A stretch of 64,000 nt of DNA, taken from NCBI GenBank assembly GCA_008360975.2, contig CM039210.1:12712293-12776292 (forward strand). The letters run 5' to 3'. The stretch is from Lichenostomus cassidix. Lineage: Eukaryota > Chordata > Aves > Passeriformes > Meliphagidae. Numbering within the stretch: position 1 is the first letter of the stretch; each line of letters opens with the position of its first letter. The translations under genes were made by a program, and so were the position numbers. Of the stretch, positions 22,091 through 33,717 are shown piece after piece. Below the pieces are notes generated by a model. It was not told where the DNA came from. It did not search any database and saw only the letters and a program-made list of their open reading frames with translations.

Positions 22091-23180
22091 GTTTTTCAGC
22101 ACCTTTCCCCATCTTGCCCTCCAATTTTGCCAGCTGACCCAGGGCCAGCTGCAGGTCACCTATATCTTCCGCTTTCGGAGCAGCAGGAGTGAGCGCAGAG
22201 GTGCAGGGCTGGGAGCACGGGCTGGGGGCCTGTGGGGAGGTGCGGGGCCGAGCTTGGGCTGTGGGGCAGCTGCAGGCTCAGCACCGGGCAGTCCCTGACC
22301 CTGCCACCCCTGGGGCAGAGGCGGCGGCAGCAGCCTCCCAGTCTCTGTGAGGCTGCAGGACACCCCGGTCACCTGTGGTGTTCCTAGCCGTGCCCCCTGG
22401 GAGCACCGGAGGGGGGGAAGGGCTGCATTTGGACACTGCAGAAGGAATATCTGGAAAATGTGGATAGTACATGGAAGGATTAGAAAGAGTTTTGTTTGGG
22501 TCACCGGAATGATTTTGTGGGAGAATGAGCACCCCCAGGCAGTAGTGGGCTGGGGACTAGAGGAAAGGCAGAATAAGCCCCTGAATGAACTGGTCAGAAG
22601 GATACAGCAAATGTATGTAAGAAGGGATCAGTGTGCTATCTGCAGGGCAGAGAGACACTGGAAGCAGGTATGTCTGTGGGAACAGCTGCATCCTCAGGGG
22701 GAGGAAGTCCAGCAATTCATAGAAATGAATTGTCAAGGATGTCAGGGGCTCCCATTATACCAGGGATGCCCCACACAAGAGCCCTTGATAACTTTTAAGG
22801 TGAGCCTAGATCAAGAGGAGTTGTGAAGGCTCTTGATTCACCTTGAATTTTATCCCTAAGGGAGGGAATTGTCAACAAAATCTTTAATTATTCAAGGAGT
22901 GAGTGGAAAAGATGAAGCGTGCACCTTATTCAGCTGCTATTGGTAGATGTGGGGAATAAGTTTGAAATGCATGAATTTTTGTTTGTTCCTAATTGTAATT
23001 TTAATTTACTAGAAAGAGATTTGATGGATAAAGTCAGAATGCACATTAATATTGTGAAGAAATACAAAAGCTAACACTGTGGTATCTTTGTCTGAGAGGT
23101 CTCATGATGAAATAAACCCAGAAGTGTGTGCAGCCCCAGGGAAAATGGTATAATAGATAATGAAAATAAATCAATAGTAA
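22091..23180 (+). pseudogene. Provirus G gag nucleocapsid and protease relic
   Basis: A GC-rich stretch at 22090-22440 is not clearly retroviral. From about 22460 the frame reads gag-like, with a CCHC knuckle (C-x2-C-x4-H-x4-C) at about 22632-22673, ending in TGA near 22825. A protease C-terminal relic (LLERDLM near 23010-23030) follows in another frame. Matrix, capsid and the protease active site are missing or unrecognisable. Insertion of provirus C at 23210 ends it; no pol of G is visible on the far side. Confidence 0.6.
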
Positions 23181-23209
23181 TAGTATAATTTGCTTTCCTC
23201 TATTTAAAG

Positions 23210-23694
23210 TGATGCCTAAAAATGCTGGTAAAAAAATTTGAGACGCAGACATGCAGTATAGGAAAAAGGGTATTACCTTGGTTTAATAGGATTCCAAGTG
23301 CACCACAACGACAAGAGCCCTCGGGTACAACAAGTGTATATTTTTATGGACCTCACCAATTAGCATACCTAACTAAAATTTCCCAATAAGAAACCTAACA
23401 AATGAAGTAATTGCCCCCTTATTCAAATTACCTCCCCCCAAAAAGGTTACAACTTAGTTTACAAAAACATGTCCCAGGGATAGGGCTCTTTCAAGGCTGG
23501 TGCCTCATGTTCTTGAGATTGTGGAGATTGTTTTGTCTTCTCCAAAGAATTCTGAACAAGGCTAGAGTACAAGGGTTATAAACATGTGGGCTAAGATATA
23601 GGGAGTGAAAAGTACAGGAACGGGAAAGGGTAAAGAGTATATATAAAAGGGTATAAAAGTGTAATGAAAAAGGACAAAAACCCATCAGGCATAA
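23210..23694 (-). repeat. 3' LTR of class I provirus C
   Basis: A 485-bp LTR, minus orientation, ending GGCATCA at its low edge. The high edge abuts a polypurine tract on the minus strand (complement of 23695-23711), so it is the 3' LTR. It is the same family as 3360-3843. The upstream LTR of C is at 28554-28860. Outer flanks (AAAG and GTAC) do not match, so no TSD is preserved. Confidence 0.85.
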
Positions 23695-24181
23695 TTTCCC
23701 CCCTTTTTGGAGACTAATAAGCTTTTACCTTGTCTAGTCTCTAAACTACACTACCTACAACATCGGTTTACACAACTAGCTATGGCAAAAATAATAACTA
23801 CAATTACAATCATTATAAATGTTTCTTTCACCCAGGCCCAGTCTGGCAACCATGAAGTGAGGGCATGGAAGATCTGGTCAAATTTCAAGGTGTAATTTTT
23901 TGAACCCACTTCATGTAGAATTTGAGTTCTTTTCTAAATTTCTTCCAAATCTTCTCTGATTTTAAATGGCCAGTTATCACATTCATCTAGAGGTGGTAAC
24001 TGGGTGCAGATACAGGAATTGCTCATATTAAGAGCTCTGGATATATTTTTTTTGGATCACAGTGTTGTGTAACTTTTGGCTGAGCCTTGAGTCATGGTTA
24101 CCAATTGGGCAAACAACAGACATGTAAAGAACAATTTAAAATACATCATTTTGATTTGCATCAGTCTCTGTTTTGATGGTC
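23695..24181 (-). pseudogene. Provirus C polypurine tract and unresolved env-position relic
   Basis: The minus-strand purine tract lies next to the LTR. Upstream of it is the position of env, but I see only short broken frames without a clear transmembrane unit or CX6CC motif. Env of C is therefore essentially lost. Confidence 0.4.
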
Positions 24182-25100
24182 TCAGGGGCAGAAACTTTCT
24201 TCATCCTGGAGTAGTGGATTCATGATCTTTTTCCAGCAACCTTTCTCAGAAGTGAGGGTGGTCAGCAAAACTTGGAATGGTCCCTTCCACTTAGCTTGGA
24301 AGGGGTTGCTGGTCCACCATTTGATGAAAACCCAGTTTTCAGGCTGAAACAGGTTAGCAGGGGTGTCCAATCCTATAACTTTGGACGGCATGACGAATCT
24401 CTGGAGCTTCTGCAAAATGGAGCTTAAGGCTGTTAATTATTTCTGTAAATCAAATTTTCCCCTTATGTGAATTTTCCCTGGAATGTGTGGAACTTGATAT
24501 GATTTGCCATATAGGCTTCCATAGGGACTTATATTGTCCCTCCACCTTGGATGTATGTGGACCCTCAGTAAGGCTATTAGGCAAAGCCTGAACCCATATC
24601 ATAGATGTTTCTTGACAGATTTTACCAATCTGGGCCTTGAGGGTTCCATTCATACATTCAACCTTGCCACTTGCTTGGGGCCTGTATGGTGTGTGCAGGT
24701 CCCAAGTAAGTCTCAGAACCTTGCTAACTTCCTTGATCACTGTTGCAACAAAATGTGGTTCTCTATCTGATGACATTCCTAAAGGAACCCCAAAGCCCGG
24801 AATTACATGGTCGAGCAAGGCTTTCACCACTTCCCCCACTGCACCGGTGTGACAGGGACAAGCTCCAGGCCATTCATTGAGCATATCAACCAATACCTGT
24901 ACATATTCATAATATCCTTCCTCACATGATATTTTAGTAAAATTTATTTGCCAGTAATTTCCTGGGAGATGCCCTGCCTTGGTCACTTCTAACTCTACTT
25001 TCTTGCTTGTATCAGGGTTGTTTTTGCAACAGGTTTCCCACTTGCTTGTTATAGATTGCACAATATCAGTTATTCTTCTTCCTATTACTACTTTTTCCAA
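24182..25100 (-). pseudogene. Provirus C integrase relic
   Basis: Minus-strand open stretches 24450-25100 and 24182-24415 cover the zinc domain (C-x2-C remains), core and C-terminal domain. The first core block reads WQINFT where relatives have aspartate (H: WQIDF). SSDREPHF and KVECMN keep the second Asp and the Glu. The C-terminal GPFQVLLTT block is present. Loss of the first catalytic Asp and the frame breaks make it inactive. Confidence 0.8.
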
Positions 25101-25160
25101 ATATTTTAAAAGGTTTTCTGTTCTCCAGTGAGTACTCTCATGTTCCTTCTGTGCTATTTC

Positions 25161-26000
25161 TCAAAGGATCAGGGGTGGGACTACAACCTGGCCTATCAGT
25201 GTAACAGGCCACCCACCTTCTTTAATTTCAGCTTTAAAAAATTTAATTAACTTTTGGTCACTCTGATCATATTTTGGAGCAAACCCTGTTAGATCTACTT
25301 TTTTCTGTGGCACTACTGCAAAAATGCTTTTTTCTGCAATCTTTCTTGCTATTTTGTTAGCAAAGCAATTTCTTACTTCAGGATTTGTCTTCCCCTTTTG
25401 ATGACTTCTGCAACGAAGGATAGCTACTTCTGTAGGCTTCCAGGTGCTTTGCAGGAGTGCAAGGGTTTGTTTTGCATGCTTAATGCCATTACCTTGAGCA
25501 GTCAGCAGGCCACGTTCTTCCCAGATAGCTCTGTGGGCATGAACAACACTGAAGGCATATTTGGAATCAGTCCATATGTTTACCTCCTCTCCCTTGCTCA
25601 GTTCTAGAACTCTGGTCAGTGTAATCAGTTTCCAATCTGGCTTCGTCAGGGGCACATTCTTCAGGTCTGGTCTGCTGGAATAGGTCTCTTCCGTTGCCTG
25701 CAAACAGTCATGCTCAGGCAGGTCATCAAGTAATGTGGATGACAAAAACTTTGCAGGGTTTACAACAAGCATTGTTTTTAGGATGACATTGTGTCCCCCC
25801 TTTTTCTCCAGGCCAGAGATCACGGTGTGGGGTACATACACGACAATGTGCTGCCCAAGGGTGAATTTCCAAGCTTCCTGTATTAGGATGACAGTTGCTG
25901 CCACAGCATTCAGACACCCAGGCCACCACTGGCTAACATTGACTAGTTGTTTTGAGAAACAGGCCACAGCTCTTTGCTGATTTCCAAGGTGCTGTACCAA
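25161..26000 (-). pseudogene. Provirus C RNase H with deletion of the DGSS box
   Basis: A 280-codon minus-strand frame matches RT connection and RNase H of provirus E (12770-13829). The segment carrying the first catalytic box is missing: the frame passes from KPDWKL straight to the LTRVLELSKGE helix. NIWTDSKYAFSVVHAH is kept. The frame overlaps the next one upstream, showing a frameshift near 25960. Confidence 0.8.
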
Positions 26001-27135
26001 GTACTTTTAGAGTAACATTCTGCTGCTCGTATGTAAGAAGTTTGAAAGGCTTTGTTATGTCTGGCAGCCCTAGAGCTGGAGCAGATATTAAGGAATGTTT
26101 TAGTTGTTGAAATTCAGCCTTTGCTTTCTCTGTCCAGTTGATGGTTTCTTTCTCAGCTGCTTTAAGGGCTTTTTCTTGTTTTCTCCAGTCCTCTAGTTCT
26201 TTTGACAGCTGATGTTTAAATATAGTTGGGCTATTCTTGAACCCTTGGAGTAACTCTGTCCAGGTGAGCTGAGTCTCTCCTCCTGTCTCAGGATTTTCCC
26301 ACTCAGATGTAAAGAGTTCTTGACTATCTTTCCTTATAGAAATCCAGGAAAAGGCATCTTTGAGATTTAAAACTGTGAACTTCCCTAGTTCATTTGTCGG
26401 TGCGGTCTGAAAAATGTAGGGGTTTGGCACAACTGAATCTATGTCTTCCATGTCCTCTGTGGTTTTGTTAATTGCCTTTAAATCTTGCACTAATTTGTAA
26501 CTTTTGCTATCATCTTTCTTTACTGGCAGAATGGATTTTCTCAGCTTAAATTTTAAAGGTTGAAAGAAAGGCCATGTTTCACTTATCCCTGTGGCACTGG
26601 TTACTTTTACAATACCTCGACTCAGTTTCCCCTCAGCCTGCCTCAAAGGTGCTTCTAGGACAGCCTCTTTCTTTCTTGGTTCATCTCTTTTAGATCTGGT
26701 GTGTTTAGCTACCGGACTAGCAGCCTTTATAGCCTCCCGGGTTACCACTCCCCTCTTCTTCCCAGTAAGCCTGCTGGCTGCTGTGGTTACAGTCTCTGTC
26801 CCGGTCTCCTTCTCTTCCTCGGAGTTATCTGCCTTGAATTCATCTGGTTCGCTCTTATTTGCGGCTACTTTTCTTTCAGCTCTGTCACTGACTACATGGC
26901 AAAGTGGCTGCTGCCCTCCGCCCCCCCTTTCTCTGGCCTGGGAGGGGTAAGGTACGGCAGCAGGTGCACTTCCCTCCCCGCCTGGACCTGCCTCCACTCC
27001 CCCCCTGCCTCCGCCCTCAGTGCAGCGGGCCGGCGGTAACCGGCCCGGTCCTGCTCCGCCCCTGCCTCCGCCACTGCCTCCGCCCTCAGAGTGGCCCGGG
27101 GATGGTGGCCGCGGAGGGGGGCAATGGCCACCCAT
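25933..27135 (-). pseudogene. Provirus C gag-protease-RT deletion fusion, 400 codons open
   Basis: One uninterrupted minus-strand frame joins three distant parts of a gag-pol polyprotein. In order these are: a Gly/Pro-rich p12-like segment; an acidic linker to the capsid start (LEAPLRQ, near 26640); a few residues of protease-side sequence (WPFFQPLKFKL); and RT from ILPVKKDDSK onward to LEDWRKQ. It then jumps over the YxDD region to the thumb. Capsid, nucleocapsid, the protease active site and RT motif C are therefore deleted, yet the frame is open. The first codon in this stretch is not clearly ATG. Compare provirus E for the undeleted order. Confidence 0.8.
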
Positions 27136-27184
27136 CCCCCATCCCTAGCCCTACCATGGCAGGGGGGAGGGGAGCCGGCGGTGG

Positions 27185-27667
27185 TCACTGATCCCTCACC
27201 CCCAGTGCCATATCAGCCCGGGGCAGGGATGGGGGCTGCCGGCAGCGGCGGCGGAGGAGGACGGAGCCAGCCTCCCACCACCTCCTCCAATCCAGCTGGC
27301 TCTTGTAGCGACAAGGGGTAAGATACTCTTTTCCGCAAGGCAGGCAGTCCTTTTTAATTTGTTTGTACACCTCTTCCTGATTCATGAATATAGAAAACAA
27401 CTCTGCATACCTTAATTCATCAAACCTGCCTTGGACCTGAAGCTCTACTAACAGTTTTGTGATTAATTGGTTTTCTAAACTGCCCAGATTGGGCCATTTC
27501 TCTCCCCCCTCCAGTTCCAACACAGGCCACACCCACAACGACAGCCTAGATAATTCCTCCATGTACAGGGGGGTGTTCTTTCCCATTAGATCGCGCCAGT
27601 TTTTTAAAATCAGACCTAGTGGGGAATCTTGTGGGATTTTTGGGTTAGTAGATGACGCACCACCCAT
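27185..27667 (-). pseudogene. Provirus C gag matrix (myristoylation-type start)
   Basis: The minus-strand frame starts MGGASSTNPK at 27667, a typical N-myristoylation start. The matrix pattern (ELEGGEKWPNLGSLENQL, ELRYAELF) is shared with H and E. It is 160 codons and shifts into another frame near 27180, where the Gly/Pro-rich region begins. In related viruses this domain targets Gag to the plasma membrane. Confidence 0.8.
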
Positions 27668-28553
27668 GTTTCATTTAAAAACAGAAAAGAAACAGCTGGA
27701 AAGAAAGCACTTAGCTTAAAGACTGGTGCAGGAAACGAACCCGCATTTCCCACGTCCCAGCAGAACAAAGAAAGCAAGTTTAAAACAGCACATGCCCAGA
27801 TTAAACCTGTGGCGAGGTTCAACTACCACCCTTCAGTAGTTGAAGCCACACCCCAACCTGTGGGCCGCAGCTCCCTCTGAGCTACGGCCCCCCGTGAGCC
27901 ACTATGCAGCTCCAGTGAGCCACTACGCAGCTCCTGTGAGTAATAATGAAGAGCGTCCCCTTCTCCTCACAGCCCCCCTGCGGGAGTGGAGTAGGTTATG
28001 AAAACCCCTCCTTTATGGCCCCTCTGGCCACCCTCCCGCCCTAGGAGATCTCCCCAGATGCTAGCTAGCAATAAAACTGTTAAAAAAACCCCTTTTGATC
28101 TTACCTCTCCTGCTGTGTTTCTGCGGTAGGTTTTTTCGGAAACTCCCTTGTCGCTGTTGAGCAGCTAGCAGAGTAATGAATGCACCAGTTCTCAGTGGCA
28201 AGAAGGAATGACCTTTATTGTTTTGATTTCATCATATATATAGAGTTTTCAAAAGTCACCCAGATTGGTCGGTCAGAAGCCTTCCCCTAGGCCTGATTAG
28301 CCAGGCCTGCACCGTCCGAGTTCTGGGACACTGTTCCAATAACATCCAAACTTTATCTTTATTTATAAAACACAAGAAGAATTCTCGCGGGAAAAACCTG
28401 TGCTAGCCACACTCCCTGGGTTTTTCAATCCCGGACCGCTGCTTCCCTCCCATATAGTGCCGGCAAGTGGGGGGGAGGGGGATGCAGCGGGGTGTTTCTC
28501 AGCCCAGAATTGAAACTCGGGGTCTCCTCTTCTCCTGCCTGGCTTGCCAGAAC
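27668..28553 (-). other. Provirus C leader with PBS-like site
   Basis: Next to the 5' LTR, the minus strand reads TGGCAAGCCAGGCAGG at about 28536-28551, similar in position to the E PBS. The rest has no long frame. A tandem pair (AGCCACTATGCAGCTCC and a near-repeat) lies at 27897-27934. The solo LTR at 28149-28411 interrupts it. Confidence 0.55.
28149..28411 (-). repeat. Short solo LTR (TGTGGCTAGC...AGCGACA), TSD CTCCCT
   Basis: A 263-bp LTR with a perfect 6-bp TSD CTCCCT at 28143-28148 and 28412-28417. By eye it differs from the copy at 58631-58893 at about nine positions. TATATATATGATG and AATAAAGG (minus strand) mark TATA and polyadenylation regions. Confidence 0.95.
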
Positions 28554-28860
28554 TGATGCCTAAAAATGCTGGTAAAAAAATTTGAGACGCAGACACGCAG
28601 TATAGGAAAAAGGGTATTACCTTGGTTTAATAGGATTCCAGGTGCACCACAACGACAAGAGCCCTCGGGTACAAGAAGTGTATATTTTGTATATTTTTAT
28701 GGACCTCACCAATTAGCATACCTATCTAAAATTTCCCAATAAGAAACCTAACAAATGAAGTAATTGCCCCCTTATTCAAATTACCTCCCCCCAAAAAGTA
28801 TATAAGTATATAAGGGTATAAAAGTATAATGAAAAAGGACAAAAAACCTATCAGGCATCA
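28554..28860 (-). repeat. 5' LTR of provirus C with internal deletion
   Basis: Same family as 23210-23694, but about 180-200 bp are missing from the middle, between CCTCCCCCCAAAAAG and the TATAAGGGTATAAAAG block. A (TATAAG) mini-duplication marks the deletion point. TGATGCC and GGCATCA termini are both intact. Confidence 0.8.
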
Positions 28861-30684
28861 GTACCTGTATGCAAAATGGGAAAAAATACTGGATTGCAGA
28901 AATTTAGGAACAAGTGGTAATAGTTTGGGAAGTGAATGTCCAAAGGGGGAAAGATGAGTTTGTTTTACATTCGCCCTTACGGGTAGGGTTCAAGACTTGG
29001 TAAAAGAGCAAATAGTAAGCTAAAAGGTGAAGCCAGCACAGCACTACAACTCTGTATCAGCTCCACATCAAGATTTGTATGGAAAACTCAGGCATCAATT
29101 AGAAAAAGAGGTAGATATCTGTCTTGCATGGGAGACAGGAGCTTTATGAGTTTCTGCAGTTTGCCAGGCTTCAAGATAGCTAGTTCCCCAAGATTCAGTC
29201 CCGTTCGCAAGATTCCTTGATATTTGGCCGATTCGTCTAAAAATACCATTTATTAGACACAGAAAATAAGAAACATACAAACATAGAAGAGATTGACACA
29301 CATAGACACACAATGAATGCATAATTGCAACACTATAATAGCTAAAATGCAATTATGGGGTAAAAGCTTGCTTGAACTATAAAAATAGTTCAAAAAATGC
29401 AAGTTAAGAAATGCTTGCTTGAACTATAATGCAAGTTAAGAAATGCTTGCTCGAGCTATAAAATAGCTGAAATGCAAGTTAAGAAAGGTACTTATAAGTT
29501 AGCCGGAATAATACAATATCAGAAACCAATGATCTTACCAAATCAAATTTTGGAGCTGGGATGCATTAGACTTCCTCACCCAATCCCGCGAGAAGTAACC
29601 ACAGGGCTTGCGTCCAAGCTCAGGGGAGAAGACTTTACTTCATGCTCCAATGTCCATGTAGAAAAGCTTCTACCTTTCTGAGATTTCATGGTGTTTTTAT
29701 AGGGAAAAGAGTGGGGATTTGCGGTCACTTAAAGATTTTTCACATTCTCTCAGTGTCTCACCTTGACTTCCAGGCGCCAGTATTAGATAGCCCTTGATTA
29801 AGCAATCAACCTAATCTGAGCCATCCATCTCCGGCCGCAGATCAGGGAGAGAGAAGGGGGAGCGGGGGCGTCCTGCCACAATATCTCAAGATTTGGCAAA
29901 AACCTGTTTGTGGAATTGGGGGAAAGGATAAGTAAGGAACTAAACATAACCAACTGTTGGGTTTGTGGAGGGGCCTTAATGACAGAAGAATGGCCATGGA
30001 AAGGCAGCAGCCTGGGCCCCGTCAAACTCCTTAAGTGGAATTGAGCAAATATAAGAGGGGAAAACCAACCAGAAGGGTGGATTTTGAGTTCAGCAGTGAT
30101 AGGAAAAGAATGTCTCTGGCCCACAGGAAAGAATTTTCTTAGCAAAGTAGGAAATACTCCCTGTAAGAGGTATAAAGTTAGTAATGGAACTTTTACGTGG
30201 TGGATCCCAGAGAAACCAACTCTGTATTGGGCCCAGAGAAAAACAAAAGGAAAAAAATGTAAGTATAATAAAGAAACCAGACTGTTTCAATGTAATGATA
30301 CAGGGAAGAATCCTTATTTTGGGATCCCAGAAATATCCAAATTCTGGGAGAATATAAATCAACAGAGAAACAACTATTAGAAATCACCAGATGGCTTATT
30401 TTGGATATGTGGAAAAGAGCATACCCAAAACTCCCCCCCCCCGGTGGGAAGGGAGTTGTACTCTGGGGATCATACAGCCAGGATTTTTCCTCTTACCAGG
30501 ACCAGATGGAGATCAACTAGGAGTACCAGTTTATGAGGATCTAAAAAGAAATAAAAGAGCAGTGATTGGCAGATTTCAAAAATGGGGAGAGGAGGAATGG
30601 CCCCTCTACAATCTGGGAGTGATAACAGGATCAATTAAAGAGGACTGTGCATGCACCGAGGAGGCATATCCAAGGAGGAGCTAG
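28861..30684 (+). pseudogene. Provirus G env surface-subunit relic
   Basis: After removal of the LTR at 29120-29880 a plus-strand env relic is visible. It includes an NCWVCGG motif (a CxxC, about 29953-29973), several Cys-containing blocks (for example KECLWPTG near 30107-30130), and a basic KRNKR cleavage-type site followed by AVIG at about 30553-30579. Downstream a short tail ends at a stop at 30682. The transmembrane subunit is missing, so fusion and anchoring functions are absent. Stops at about 30047, near 30380 and elsewhere split the frame. Confidence 0.7.
29120..29880 (-). repeat. LTR in provirus G env, TGTGGCAGGAC family, TSD ATATC
   Basis: A 761-bp LTR from TGTGGCAGGACG (minus strand, at 29880) to its end at 29120. 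The perfect 5-bp TSD ATATC lies at 29115-29119 and 29881-29885. It contains short local tandem copies of AAGAAATGCTTGCTTGA-type sequence at about 29400-29490. Copies 1 and 3 are at about 480-1085 and 57520-58189. Confidence 0.9.
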
Positions 30685-30689
30685 GCTAA

Positions 30690-30892
30690 GAAGTTCCTGG
30701 AACATGCAAACTAGTTTGGAAAAAAGTTTGAATATGCATAATTGTTAATGAATATGCATTAGGCTGAAGGGTATGTAAAGGGTGTTCCTGTCCATACCAG
30801 GGTGCTTTTTGGCTGAATGCCACGCACCCAGCGCTGTGCTTTTGCTTATGTCTGTCCCCTATTGTCTTTTATTAATTTTTTAAATCCTAACA
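30690..30892 (+). repeat. Partial LTR 3' half, ends CCTAACA
   Basis: AT-rich U3 with repeated AATATGCAT, a TATGTAAAGGG promoter-like stretch near 30770, R/U5-like CCACGCACCCAGCGCTG, and a CCTAACA end at 30892. It directly follows the truncated env. It is not the G/H LTR family, so it is probably a recombinant or inserted LTR. Confidence 0.5.
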
Positions 30893-31663
30893 GGTGAGTG
30901 AACCTCGTTTTTCACATTACTGCTGCTTTTATTGTGTGTGTCTTATTCCACTGCTTTGTGCTTTTCTTAAATTGTTATCTCAACCCATTGTCTTTTTTTT
31001 TTGTCTTTCCCTTACTGGAAGGGGCAAGGGAAGGGTAGTAGTTTATTAGGAGTTTAATTTCCTGCTGGTGTTAAAACCAGCACACAGTATTAAATGGATT
31101 TTATTTAACACTGTTTAAGGCTTAATAAGATTCAATAGGTCTGCGAAATACTAGACTTTAATAGTATTAGCTCTTTATTGTCGGTGATTGATATGAGAAC
31201 TCAGCCTGGTTCATGCAAAGTCCACTTTATTGTACAGAGCACGTCTTTTTATACTGTTAACCAACTATAGCTCAGCCGTTACAAAAACTTAGGTTTCCAG
31301 GGTTACATGTTTAGCATTTCTTAAGGGCTACCGATCACAGTCTTCTCTCTGAATCTCTCCTGTTAACCACTTATGTATAAGGTAAACACAGTCTTATCTT
31401 ACTCATTGTCTTGGCCTCTGCCAGGGGCGATTCAATTTATCTCTCTCAGTGTTTCACGTTTACTGAAGACAAAAGACCTCTGTAGCTGCCCAACCCCGCA
31501 GCTCCACCCTGAACTCTCACACCTGATAGGTTTAGCTGTAACTTTTTGAGATGGCAATTGGTTTCTTTATGAGTAGGTTTGTGGGTTTTTTTTATAAAAT
31601 ACCTTCTTGTAGTAGTGTATAGTACATAGCATGCTGTTCTGTATCACTGTACATGTAACCTTC
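30893..31663. repeat. Mixed LTR fragments
   Basis: 30893-31088 resembles the U5 end of a long LTR (ends GGTGTTAAAACCAGCACA). About 31090-31520 looks like another LTR on the minus strand, starting TGTGAGAGTTCAGGG at 31520, with AATAAAG on that strand. No coding sense is seen and edges are uncertain. Confidence 0.4.
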
Positions 31664-32766
31664 TGTCATGGTTTGACCCCGGCAAAATGCCAGGCAACCC
31701 AAGACAGCCGCTCAGTCGCTCTCCCCTGACATAGCTGAGCAGAGGAGAGGAAAAAAAAATTAATGAAGTGGTCATGAGTTAAGGACCAGAAGAAAACACT
31801 CCAAGGGCAAAACAGGCTCAGCTTAGAGGTACAAACTGAATTTATTACTAAGAGAGACAGAGGAGGATAATGAGAAGTAAAATAAACACTTGAAGACACC
31901 CTTTCTTCCCCCTACCCCTTCCTCCTTCCTACAGACAACACAGGGGGACAAGGTGTGATAAGAATTCGCAAGAATCGCAAGAGAGAGGAAAAGGGGCCTC
32001 AACACATCCTGTTAAGGCATCCTGTTTGCCCACAGAACCGAATAGAAAGGGGAGGGAGACCCCCACCCTGCACATCCTGTATCCTGTATTTGTTGAGGAG
32101 TGGGCTGATATAGAATCATTGCTTGGGGGGGGACGACACTGCGAACATACAAGGACTTGTTTCCCACGACCACCGAAGAGCAAGAATAAGACCATCTAGC
32201 AAACAACATGATGAAGGGGCTGTACCAACTCCGGAAGATATACGTGGTCAGAAAATAGAGACTGCATAAAAGAGGAGAGTTCGGACTATTTCAGCGCAGT
32301 TATCTGCCCAGCGCTGCCTCGCTGATACCCGCTTGCTCTAAATAAATCAAATTATATTTAATTGGACATTGTCTCTGATTGATTATTGAGACCTAATTTA
32401 TAACAAAGGCATGGGGGTTGTGGTCTGTCACCAGGATCTTCTGCTGCTGCTTAGGGAGAGGAGTCCTTTCCCCGCATTGCCATGGGGTCCCTCCCACGGG
32501 AGACAGTTCTCCGTGAACTTCTCCAGCGTGGGTCCAATCACACGAGCAGCAGTCATCCCAAAACGGGTGCAATGTGAGTCTCCTCCCATGGGCACACAGT
32601 CCTCTCAAAACTGCTGCAACGTGGGTCACTCTTCCTCGGGGTGCAGTCCTTCAAAGATAGGCTGCTCCAGCCTGCATGCAAGGGCACTCTCTCTCTCCAC
32701 TGGGACTCCCACTGGACCACAGCCTCCTCCAGGAATCCGCTCACTCCAGTGTGGGCACCTCCCTCC
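31664..32766 (-). repeat. ERVL-type long LTR, interrupted and truncated
   Basis: The low edge TGTCATGGTTTGACCCC is the complement of the conserved end of long avian LTRs. The segment resumes after the LTR at 31954-32405 and contains blocks shared in reverse with 53040-53480 (for example around CAGCAGTCATCCC and CCTCCTCCAGG). It is cut at 32766 by the provirus H LTR. Confidence 0.7.
31954..32405 (+). repeat. Solo LTR, TGTGATAAG...TATAACA, TSD AAGG
   Basis: A 452-bp LTR with a perfect 4-bp TSD AAGG at 31950-31953 and 32406-32409. A CATAAAAGAGG promoter-like box near 32266 and AATAAATC near 32340 set plus orientation. It is inserted in the ERVL-type LTR. Confidence 0.9.
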
Positions 32767-33296
32767 TGATTCGCCCCAATAGAGCCCAGAGACACTTCAG
32801 AGACCAAGTCAGAAAAGTGGGTATTTGCTTTATTCGATGCACTGGGTGTGTGGGAATTGTTTCTACCAAACACACACCTCAGTACCCCCAAAGACGCAGT
32901 GTTATAGGTAAAATTCATGAATATTCATTACATTCTTCAGGATAGGAGTGGTTATACAAATCATTTCTCGGAAGTCATTAATATCATTAGCATGTGCACC
33001 ATGCATTCTCTGTACGTCCTGGTGGTCTTTGGAGACCCCCGAAGACCCCTCCAGGGTGAAGGTCCTTCATGGGATGATTCAGCTGGTTTCTGTGCTGGTT
33101 TCAAATGCAAGTTTATACATCTTAGCTGTTAAGCCATCAGGCCAGAGGTGTTACCTACAATTTGAATTTGAATTAAGAGTTCAGCCTTCAGCCCTGGACA
33201 GGCACTGTGCTGGTGGAAGGAGGCAAAATCTCAAAGAAACAAGGATGATTGAAGTGCAAATAGATTTGGGTTTTCTATTTGACCATTTCTTTCTCA
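32767..33296 (-). repeat. 3' LTR of class I provirus H
   Basis: A 530-bp LTR, minus orientation: TGAGAAAG at 33296 and CGAATCA at 32767. The minus-strand A/G-rich tract at 33297-33318 is its polypurine tract. It is the same family as 6757-7229 and 19522-19998. The partner LTR is at 47335 onward, cut by the assembly gap. Confidence 0.9.
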
Positions 33297-33717
33297 ATCC
33301 CCCCTTTTTTTTTTGTAATTTGTAATTCTTTACAAATCTTGTAAGTCATGAAAGTAAGTACCTTTCTCTATTTTATATCTAAGTTTGTACTTTTGCCATT
33401 GAGCATAAGCATCGCAATTCTAAGTACATAATATTATACAACAATAACTACTAATACAAACAGTAAGTAACAATGCAAAAATACAAATAACTATTACAAA
33501 CAATTGTTTAAGCCAGGTTAAGTTGGGTGTCCATGCTATAAGTTTGTCCCATACCTCTTTAAACCCTCAAGAAGTGTCATCTAAAGTGATCTGATGCAAT
33601 GTTTGTATTTTGTAACTGCAGCAGCTTGTATTTATAACTGTCCATTAATCGAAGGTATGCATTTTGGTCCCATGCACCTGCCCCAATTACCAGTGTCACT
33701 AGCATGGTCCAGATCAT
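33297..33717 (-). pseudogene. Provirus H env reduced to its two ends
   Basis: Env begins with an ATG at 33715-33717 that overlaps the pol stop (ATGA arrangement) and encodes a short hydrophobic leader-like stretch. After about 45 residues the frame closes. A hydrophobic membrane-anchor segment followed by a short polar tail is readable at about 33340-33500, ending at the polypurine tract. Almost the whole surface subunit and the fusion ectodomain are deleted. Confidence 0.65.
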
